Source: Ridgeia piscesae (Eukaryota > Annelida > Polychaeta > Sabellida > Siboglinidae). Taken from it: DNA of 64,000 nt. Numbering within the stretch: the stretch's first letter is position 1; each line of letters starts with the position of its first letter. Position numbers and translations under genes: made by a program. Shown here piece after piece: positions 14,186 to 29,500 of the stretch. The notes beneath the pieces are model-generated. The model was given only the letters and a program-made list of their open reading frames with translations. It did no database searches and had not been told where the DNA came from. The stretch is taken from assembly GCA_025642075.2 (NCBI GenBank), contig JAODUO010000141.1, positions 132,501 to 196,500 on the forward strand. Direction: 5' to 3'.

Positions 14186-14432
14186 GACATATACGACTCC
14201 GTTTAACCACACGTACGTATCTTGTTCACCAGTGTATTTAAAATATTGTTTTCCAATATGCATTAATTTGCTTTCGTAAAGAATTTGGCTTAGTAGTTAA
14301 TAGTCGTCATCTTCTTATATTCAAGGCCGCCTTCGTATGATTGAAGATGTTGCATTTTGTTTTCGGGGAGTGATCATTGGCACCCGGAAAGAGAAAAGAC
14401 ATTTAGCAGTGCAATTTATTGCCAATACAAAG
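14186..14432 (-). mobile_element. Non-autonomous repeat element, inverted fragment
   Basis: The reverse complement matches module L of copies 1 and 2. Landmarks on + are ccacacgtacgtatcttgtt, the inverted atcttcaatcata-like stretch, and tttagcagtgcaatttattg, which mirrors 8101-8125. It lies only about 200 bp from the end of copy 2 in opposite orientation. Confidence 0.7.
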
Positions 14433-14679
14433 GACTCCTCATATGCAATAAGTTTTCATGATAAAAAATAGATTCCTCCAGAAAGTTTACCATCACGCAT
14501 TTCCTTCACCAAAGCACGTCTTTAACTTGGAATATTATTTTTAGTTACCTACTATTCCAACATCTTTATCTGTGTTACGTGTACAGTCTTATCCCGTCTT
14601 CGTTGATACAGTTGAATACACGTTAATAAATTAAAAATAGGTATTTTCGGGATGTTGTACAAACACATAAATTATACAT

Positions 14680-14745
<66 letters not shown>

Positions 14746-14749
<4 letters not shown>

Positions 14750-14831
14750 GAACTGATATTGATGTTGAAACGAGTGTGATGTTACTGTTTAAGGGGTACA
14801 TTATGTAGGCATACACATGCACACATACATG

Positions 14832-14869
<38 letters not shown>

Positions 14870-14933
14870 ATACACATACACATATATACATATATACACA
14901 TATATATATATATATATATATACATATATACAC

Positions 14934-14992
<59 letters not shown>

Positions 14993-15177
14993 TACACTAC
15001 ATACACATATATATATATATATATATATACAGCATGTATATATATATATTATATATACATATATATACATCGTATATATATAACATGTATGTGTGCATGT
15101 GAATGCCTACATAATGTATAATGTATCCCCTTAAACAGTAACATCACACTCGTTTCAACATCAATATCAGTTCATAA
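14746..15177. repeat. Long inverted repeat (foldback) with TA-rich loop
   Basis: The left arm (14746-14833) and right arm (15079-15177) are near-identical reverse complements. The shared outer sequence includes gaactgatattgatgttgaa and gagtgtgatgttactgttta. Differences are about a 10-bp insertion in the right arm and one or two substitutions. The loop (14834-15078) is mostly TA/CA microsatellite. A further (TA)n run (14683-14746) abuts the left arm. Arms this long and similar suggest a foldback MITE. It ends about 160 bp upstream of the lipase-like gene's TATA-like element. Confidence 0.85.
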
Positions 15178-15336
15178 AAAACGGTATCAGCGAAAAACGA
15201 AAAATAATCGAGACATGCAAAATAAGAAGAGTTCAGGGAATTTATCAGAACAAGAAAAACCTTTCACGACATCATAGCACAAAGGCTTGGTATTGCGAAA
15301 CTGTGCGTGACTCATAAAAACAAGTAATCGTTTCGC

Positions 15337-15344
15337 ATAAATAG
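15337..15344 (+). promoter_or_regulatory. TATA-like element of the lipase-like gene
   Basis: ataaatag lies 63 bp upstream of the ATG at 15407, in tttcgcataaataggagcc. This allows initiation about 30 bp downstream and a short 5' UTR. No experimental support. Confidence 0.45.
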
Positions 15345-15406
15345 GAGCCTGTGAAGAGGGACTCTGTCATCGTCCTTGAGAAGTCCGTTGAGCTAACACT
15401 AGAGAG

Positions 15407-21160
<5,754 letters not shown>

Positions 21161-21293
21161 TCCAGGGCGTGCGAGCGTGCATGTGTGCGTGTGTCTGTAG
21201 TACCACTAACTTAGCAATAAGCAGTTCTTGACATCTTTACTAATACAACTAGATGAATCCACCTGAAAGCACAACGCATCGTACGTGGTTAAT

Positions 21294-21299
21294 AATAAA
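21294..21299 (+). terminator. Polyadenylation signal of the lipase-like gene
   Basis: AATAAA lies 134 bp after the TGA at 21160. It is the first canonical signal downstream on +. Confidence 0.45.
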
Positions 21300-21599
21300 C
21301 TTGCCTAATAGTGCACATTCTGATTGTTTTATTCACTTTTCTTCAATTACACTTGCAGCGTGTTCACACTGGAATAATAAAACGTCAATTTACGCCAAGC
21401 AGAAACGTCAACATACAAAACAGACTTTCCTACACCGACTAGTAACTTTCTCCTCTGCCAGCCCTCAGATGCACGAATCGCACACGTCAAATGTGCATAT
21501 ACCGAGCAACACTTTGTATATATTTAACTACCACTTATTTAAATCTCTATGTTTGTTGATGTCAACATAGCGCAGTCCATGCTCTTCTGATCGGTTACT

Positions 21600-21770
21600 T
21601 CTAAATCAGCCCACTTTCAGTACTAAAATCGGTAAACGAACGTTCTATGGTGCAGCTCCAAGAGCACGGAATCAACTATCCATTGCATTACGCCAATGTA
21701 TGAATTTTGGTCAGTTTAAAGTTGAACTCAAGACGCATCTCTTTTTTACAGATTATTTTTGCATTCCACA
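21600..21770 (+). mobile_element. LINE 3' end remnant (RT C-terminus)
   Basis: The + frame around 21628-21760 reads GKRTFYGAAPRARNQLS..., FGQFKVELKTHLFF. This is the conserved tail of many non-LTR retrotransposon ORF2 proteins (consensus YG.AAPR.WN.LP...F...LKTHLF). It is short and lacks RT motifs, and lies between the convergent lipase-like and INO80C genes. Confidence 0.65.
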
Positions 21771-21949
21771 GTCATATTTAATTAGTTGTATCACACATTA
21801 TAGAGCACATAATTCTATAGCCACTTGTAGTTTTTGGACTAGAGTACAACTGCATATTTCTTCACATGAACACAACGAATGAGCACCAAACACACGCGTG
21901 CCCATAGATATGTAGCACTCATTATATAACCCATACTTCTATACTGTAT

Positions 21950-21955
21950 TTTATT
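21950..21955 (-). terminator. INO80C: Polyadenylation signal of INO80C
   Basis: TTTATT on + reads AATAAA on -, beginning about 12 bp past the INO80C stop (21967-21969). This would give a very short 3' UTR. Confidence 0.5.
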
Positions 21956-21966
21956 ACCAGGAACGT

Positions 21967-24900
21967 TTATGGTACAGGTATATTGGCTTTCCGCAGCGAC
22001 AGGTAGCCAGCAGTAATGTCAGATGGTAACATCCGAATACGCGAGAATTCTTCTGTTGATGCATACCGGATTTTTGTCTGTGGATCTGTGTATTTTGCCT
22101 GAATAAGAAAAAGTTATTTTTTAATTAGTTTATCTTAATGATATGAAGTGTCATGGAAATACTATAATGTTAACTTGTTTAAGTGCATATCAACGTGATA
22201 CATCAGTTATTGTCTGGGAATATAATCTTATAACAATTTTAGCAACTTACATTAATTTAATGTAAATAACTAAAAATGAACTTATATACATACCTCGTCA
22301 TCCAAATACATCACTGTTTTTATGCGAATCACTTTAAACTTGTTGCCAAGTAGGTGATTAATTATGTAGCATGATTACAATGCAATGATTGTTGACATTA
22401 AACAGTTAAGTTGTTGGATAAAACCACCAATGTCTGGCGAACCGAATATATGGCACATTATTGAAACACTGTTGACATATTAAAAGAGGGTATACGGAAA
22501 ATCGTGAATTCATTGTTACAGCCATGAATATGTTATAAGACAACAAATATGAAGTGAACTAACCGGCAGGCCTGTGATGTCTGAATACTTCCTGGCTGGT
22601 TTGAAGGATGGTGGTGCTTCTATTGAACTATCTGCATGGGAAAAAACACGTACAAGTTTACTTACATTTACGCATAATCAAGAACCAGCCCTGGTATATA
22701 TCGTTTGGAATTTCAACCAACACTGCTTGAAGTAACACATTAATGCTATCTACAGTTCATGTGAACCAAACATATAAATTGTGATTGCTCTCTGCTATAA
22801 CATTCCCTATGTTCTTCATGAGCCTTACCCTATCCATAACATTGTTTGATTACAATTATCTATTAATATATTACTGCACTAACTATTAAAAATTAAGTAT
22901 AACATAATAAATATAATTAGTTATTATGCTTATTTTTTCTGATATCCCCAGGACCCTTAGATCATCTGGCAACCATGATTTCTCTGTAGCTGAGCCAGAA
23001 AACTGGAATTGACTGTCTATCTGTGTCAAATCAGCCGAAGCCATAGCCACATTTTTGACAACTCCAAATATATTTGTTTTAAATCACTCACACACCCTAA
23101 TCTCACACAGCCTAAACAATTCTTGCCAGTCCCCATTCATGGTTACACTAGAATGATTTTGTATGGTGTACGTCTGATCTGGCTCGGACTCTCATGATAT
23201 AGGCGCTACAAAGGTTTTGCAATGATTATTATTTAAGAAAAGAGATTAGCATGACCTGGGTACTTTAATTACATAAACCCCCAAACAACTGAATGTCAGT
23301 ACAAATAGATGAAACCTGGAAGTAACAATGTATTATTACTTATTGAAATATTGTCACTAACGACCAAACTGCACTTACTGTGCATACAAGTAAGATTAAG
23401 CAAGCTACAAAACATGTTCTGACATAATTAGTAAATGTTTGTGTGCATAAAAAGCATATGTATTTTCTCAAAATTACCATTTCCAGCTGTATAATTAACT
23501 GTCCACAAAATATTGCACAGTAACAAACAATCAGCAGCCAAATCCAACTGGGTAGCCAGGGTTCAACATTTTAAAATTGTTTACTTGTCTTGAGGAAAGG
23601 TAGTAAAACATTCCACTTGTCCATACAACAATTCACGTGTCCCACAACTACATTTACAAATCTATTTATCCTAAGTGATTAGGAGTATTTGTAGTTGAAT
23701 AGTGTTTTATTTTGATTACGCTTTCAAAGGCAATTCATGTAGACTTTGGGTTTTATAGGTTTAGCTGAAAAGCTAAAAGTTGTTCCATGGACAAGTAGTA
23801 AAAATTTCACTTGTTTGGTGACAAATCCAGTTGTCACAGCCAATGGTTTTCGAATGCTGCTATCTGTAGTCTGAATTGTAAAACAATCTAAAGATCACTG
23901 GCAGTTTAACTATATACCATGAAACTGATATTAATAAATGACTTTCTTTGAATCAATCATGAGTGACTTTACCATATAGATGCATGTACGTACATGTTGC
24001 ATCATTGGGTTGCCATGGTAACAGACGTTCTGCAGCGATGATCTGCCTTAGATTCTTCCACACTCTTGTCTTCTTGTTAGTGGCAATGCCTTTACACGAA
24101 TGCTAGAGCATAAAGATACAGTCATATTTATTAAATGTCCCTATGATTAGGTAACCATCTAAAAGTAACAGCTACACGTCACGTATGCTAATCATTGATC
24201 TTATAAATACAAATGAAACACATGTGTGGGTGCACGTGTGTGCATGTCATTTTGTGAAGTTTATATGTACTGTGTGTGCCCAGACAGTCGTCCTGTCCTG
24301 TACAATACTGATTGCAAAAGTTACTCTTTTTAATCAAAAAATTCAGTGCATGTTTAAATGACTGATTCTCTTAAGATATACTGGCTTGAGCTTGAAATGT
24401 ATGTACCTGAAAAAATTTTTTTTATCAATTTCAGTGGCGTTACTTATTTGTTTAGTGTAATCATGTTATTTATACATGTTTTAACAGGGGTAGAACTACC
24501 CACTAGTCCGCACACTAGTAAAGATAAGGGCGGACTAGTAAACCTGCCTAATAACTAGTCCGGTTGTCTAGTAAAGGTCAATGTGTCATCCAACCCACCC
24601 TACTTCAATCAATCAATCAATCAAGTCTTTGTAGTCAAAGTGACCCTAACCCTAAGTAAATCCCAAGTCATTAAAACATTGATAAATTGTTGCCAGTGAG
24701 TTTTTTCTGATAAATTATGACATAGCCACCATCTATGAACTTGTCTTGGCATTATTTGTAAGATTAACTGTTCTTTGATGTCTATAATTTTCTAGTGTGA
24801 TATTTTTATTTTCCATTAATACAGTCCAGTTGAGCATTTTTTCCATAACACTGTAATGTGAGGTAAATTTCCAGAATGATTATAGAAAATTCATAATGGT

Positions 24901-25254
24901 AGGGTGGTACTACCGGTCAATGAGTGCAATCTGCATTCTTTTTCAATTGCAGTTTTTTTAATACAGATCATATCATCATTTTAAAATTACTTTTGTTATT
25001 TCTGTATTATTTCTTTGGTACCTTTATGAAAAGTGCATTGTTATTTAACTGGGGTTGCAACATATACAATTTTTTTAAAATTTTGTTATTTTTAAAACAA
25101 AAAATTTTTAAAAACCAAAACCCGAAAAATTAAAAAAGGGGTCTTTGAAGATCATCTGTTTCACCTCAGGTTCTGCAGGTGTGACAGTAACTGTGTTTGA
25201 GTTGGCTTTCTCGATTTCCTGTTGTTCAGATTGTAGTGGTGCTGCCATCTGTGG
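21967..25254 (-). CDS. INO80C: INO80 complex subunit C (YL1-C domain)
   Basis: Coding exons on -: about 25139-25248 (ATG 25246-25248, after a good acceptor at 25255-25256, so the 5' UTR is probably spliced), 23994-24102, 22564-22631 and 21967-22098. Exon 1 gives MAAPLQSEQQEIEK... ending VKQMIFKDP. The later exons give KKTRVWKNLRQIIAAERLLP, PPSFKPARKYSDITGLP, then KYTDPQTKIRYASTEEFSRI and RMLPSDITAGYLSLRKA. These match the KNRTWKNLKQ, PPSFKP.KKYSD, YTDPQ...RF and LPSDVVTGYLALRKA blocks I recall for human INO80C. The C-terminal half is the YL1-C domain. The protein is a small nuclear subunit of the INO80 nucleosome remodeller. Exons 2 to 4 join in phase. The end of exon 1 and its donor cannot be read because sequence after KDP becomes A/T homopolymers. 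Confidence 0.9.
24487..24560. mobile_element. Possible transposon end with CTAGTCCG repeats
   Basis: A short segment begins caggggtagaactaccc and carries several actagtccg and ggactagt copies. The CAGGG start and subterminal repeats resemble a hAT end, and related ggactagt motifs recur at 50820-51060. The partner end was not located. Confidence 0.3.
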
Positions 25255-25585
25255 CTGAAAGGGGAACCAGTGACATAATTGTACTCATTTTGACCACATT
25301 TTTTTAATGAAATTCTGTCAAATTTACCACAACATATTGGGTATCAAACTTTGATATCGTTGACCACTGTGCACCACCATTTATGCTCAAGCTGCATTTG
25401 GTTTGACTACCTCCTACTGTGTCAATTTGAAATATGAGACACTCACCAATGAAGTGTGTCCACCATTGGACCACCAAGTTAGTTAATTAATATATGAATA
25501 TTAAGGTTACTGGTGGGTCGGGAAGAATATAATTCTTATTGGATTTTGACATTAAATAACTTTTCACTCAGTCGTTTGCATCTTG

Positions 25586-26110
25586 TTATTTGAATGTTGG
25601 GATGCCAAAGTTTTCTGTTTCCTTAATGACGAACCAGAAACGCTTAGGGTATGCGAGTGCGAGGCTTTCATCTATGATGTCATTGATGTACGTGTGATAA
25701 GATTTTGTTATTTCTTTCTTGACTTTTTTTTGGCTTAGGCTTTTGAACTGTTTTTGTATGATCCAGGGTAGATGTGGTTTAGATTTTGTCACAGTCATGC
25801 AGCTAGGGAGTGACTGTTCTATTAGTTTAGTGTAATTTTTGTGAAAGAAATTCCAATTTGAATCAATATCTAATCTAGGTCATCATGATTTCGGTCAAAG
25901 TACTTCAAAAGTTTTTAGTAAGTAGAATACAACTGGATTTGAGGGCTTCCAAGTTTGCAGATTTATAGGTGTACACTTTGTCTGGAGTTTTTTTTCATTG
26001 GGTGCATATTAATTTGAAAGAGGACAGGACAGCTTCATGATCGCTCATGCCTGTCACTGTGTTTACACTGGAGATTGGGGGTTTTATGTAGTCCATTCGT
26101 ATATTATCGC
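25586..26110 (-). mobile_element. LINE fragment: endonuclease end and EN-RT linker
   Basis: On -, a frame at about 26030-26100 reads PPISSVNTVTGMSDHEAVLS, like the SDH-containing C-terminus of AP-endonuclease domains in LINE ORF2. After frameshifts and stops it continues with SNWNFFHKNYTKLIEQ, SKPHLPWIIQKQFKSLSQKK and KRFWFVIKETENFGIPTF. These match the linker before the RT (PW...L..KK...; FW..IK......I). It lies in the probable 5' UTR intron of INO80C. Dead copy. Confidence 0.65.
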
Positions 26111-26323
26111 CCATCTCAACGCCACTGCTGCCCGCATAAATTGCCATTAAAGTTGATAAAATGCGACACTGACTGTAGGCGGCCTGTTCTTCGCGGTCTT
26201 CTTGCTCTTTGGTTACCGTTGCCAGGACTCGGTGACCGTTTACTGCCTGCACGGCGTTTCCCTGTCGAAGCCATTTCGTAAGCAAAATGTATCCCGAACT
26301 CCGTTTTAGATCCCTCCTACAGT

Positions 26324-26333
26324 GCCGCCATCT
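26324..26333 (-). promoter_or_regulatory. YY1-like motif between INO80C and PSMB3
   Basis: gccgccatct (AGATGGCGGC on -) lies about 215 bp upstream of the PSMB3 start codon, in the shared upstream region of two divergent housekeeping genes. Motif match only. Confidence 0.3.
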
Positions 26334-26538
26334 GTTGTGTGACAAACGAGAAACGGTGGCGCTACATCACGGAATCGGTTGAATATACGATCTACATCCG
26401 GTGGATGAGTTTGTAGAATTTTTCTGTGTTGGTCAAACATTATCGGCATCTGGTTTAGACTGTTCTACCATTTTTGCATATTTCGGCCTGTGTGTCTTAT
26501 ATTTCAGTATAATAGACCAACACACAGTAAACTCCAAA

Positions 26539-29500
26539 ATGGTAGGTATACTGTTCAATCGGAATTTAAAGCATTTATTTGCATCTGCATAACGCATGGG
26601 AATAGGTAATGGGCGATAATAGGGATACGTCAAATGGAAACTGTTTATTTGAATACTGGCAACACTATGCAAGCCAATAAAAATACAATATGCATTATGT
26701 TGTTGGCAGAGTCCCAACAGTTGTGCGTAAGGGCAATTATGGTGTATGTGCATTTGGCAATATTCGCGTTGTTAAGAATAAATGGGAGTAACTTGTTATT
26801 CATCATAATGATAATGTTCACGAAGTAATATTAGCCGGCTTAGCTTAATATGTCTTAATAATTATGGACATTACGGCCTTTTATTCATGTGCACGTCATT
26901 ACGAATGGCGGCTACGAATCTTGATTTATTAATTAGTTTATTATTAATATTACATAACTGTTTAATGTATATATCTTACCATAGGTAAAGTGTTTTTTTT
27001 AAATAAATTTCAGGTTTATATAATATCATTCATGGACATTGTGGCATTTTACAAAAAAAGTTTCTGTCATGGTTGCCTGCTAATTATCGCCTATTAACTA
27101 ATTACTAATTTATTATTGCAAGACTAGTTAATATATATTTATTCTAATAATCAATGTGCATTGCATAATATGTATAAATGTCTTCATATTTATAGACAGC
27201 TGGTCTAAATTTGAATGTTTTGGTCTGATAACTTGGTGCACCACTTCAAGACTAATATTAGCTAATTAACTTAATTAATTAATATGAAAAAACATCAATG
27301 TGAAAATGTATTACTCCATTCAATGTATTTCAAAATATTGCAAACAGTATTTTAATATAAACATGTATATAAATAACAAAGTTATGTAATTGTAATTTTA
27401 CAGTCACTTTTATTCAAATATTTATCAACAGAAAACAAAAAAATGAGCTCATTTTACCATTATAAGAGATACACAAATTTTGCATCATTTTTTCATCTTG
27501 GATCTAATAAATATATAATAAACTTAACAGTTATGTGATATGTTACATATTACCTTTAAATTAAGCCTATTTCCAACATCCCACGATGATTTTTTAATCC
27601 CTAATAATTAGGGATTACAATGAAAAGTACAAATTTAAGATTATGCGTTGTTTTACAATTTTATTATATGGCACACCCCATGAGAAATATAAACATTAAA
27701 ATAGCATAAACATTGGTGAAGTACTTTTTAAAATATGGATTTTTGAAGATGTAAGGTTAACACATAACAGACTGTACACCTATCTCTTATACAGCAGCAC
27801 TGGACAGGAATGTGACATCAAGACGAGTGCGTAATTTGATTATGACTGCTATAAAATGGTTACATTAGATTTTTATCGCATGATTGCATACTGGTCTGAC
27901 AGATTTGTAGTCCTTTTATATAATATGTCAAAACATCTTTTGACCAAATTTGCATCAATTAGTGATTCTCAGGGAGATTTAGTAATTAAATAATATTTGA
28001 TAATGATTTTGTAGCAATTATCATGTTTAATTAAGCAAATGGAATACGGTACACTCGCCATTGAAATTTGTACAACTGTAGATGGGATACCAAATTAATT
28101 AATATATGAATATTAATTAATAAAAAGGTAACACTTGTTTATAATTATCATATCATTATTTCAAGTAAACTAGCCACGGATCATTGTGTCATGTTTCAGA
28201 TGGAAAGTTTTCTGTTTTCAGAGTATCATGGCATATAACGGGGCAGCCATTGTGGCGATGAAAGGGAAGGAGTGTGTTGCCATTGCATCTGACAGACGGT
28301 TTGGCATTCAAGCACAGACAGTTGGCATGGACTTTCAGAAGATATTTGAGATGGGACCACATTTGTACATTGGCCTGCCTGGACTTGCTACAGATGTACA
28401 GACTGTGTAAGTCACAACACCAATCTGGTTGTGTGTTTGTGGTACTGTTACTCTTGTGTTAATATTTTCGTTTTAATTATTACTGGTAACTCATATATTG
28501 TAAAAAATCTAGACAATTTTGTGAACTTGCCTTAAATGACATAAGCATCAAAAGAACATCTGTGTACATACTGTAGGAGTGGCATGAAACTTACTTCCAT
28601 TGTAGTCTATATTCACTACAATTTGTAGATATATAACCCAAGATAATTATGTTAGCAACACCTTATTTGTGTTTTAATATCATATTGGAAATCTACCCTA
28701 GTCATAGCTTTATGCAGAGACTCATCCACCCTTCATTTTGATGGACGGGTAAAACCCATTGGTTACAACAAAACGAGGGAGAAAATATTAAAATGAGTCA
28801 TGTTTATAGTTTATTTCACATCATAAACAGGGCTGGGGGCAATTCCATTAAATCTATTCCAGTTTCTGGACCAATTCCTTTTTATGCAATATTTTTCAAT
28901 TCCATCTATAATAATTCAATTGCAATTCTCGCTCCAATTCCACATAACAAAGGCTAACCATAAAAGTATACAATTAATGTGCATACAAGGGATGCATCGC
29001 TCTCTCTCTTTTGTTCGACCATCCATCAGGGATGATGACCATGACATCACTGGTCTGTCGCATGTAGGCGATGTGTCCGGATGTGACTGATGAGGCCGAT
29101 TTCGGCTAGAAAAGTTCTTTCACAGTTCGGGCATTGAAGAGCAATAATAATTGCAGAACTTGTTTCCGCAGCACTGTATTTGCCGCCTGGCGTATCATGG
29201 TTTGTTCATAGGACTCAGCGGGTGCATACAGGAAAAAGAATGTCATGTATGATGTATTTATGTAATTATATAACCATTATATAACATACGCCCATAAACA
29301 CACACACACACACCTGCTACATAGAAATATATTGTGAGATTTTATTGCAGGAATACCATTTTAATCCAGACATCACTGCATAATTAAACTGTCTGAGTCT
29401 ATAGTCTCTACTCAGTCTACTCTCATTCTGGCATAAACTACTTGGCAATTACCATCATTGCAGTTGTTTACAGTCTACAAACCTCTTTAGTCTTCACTAG

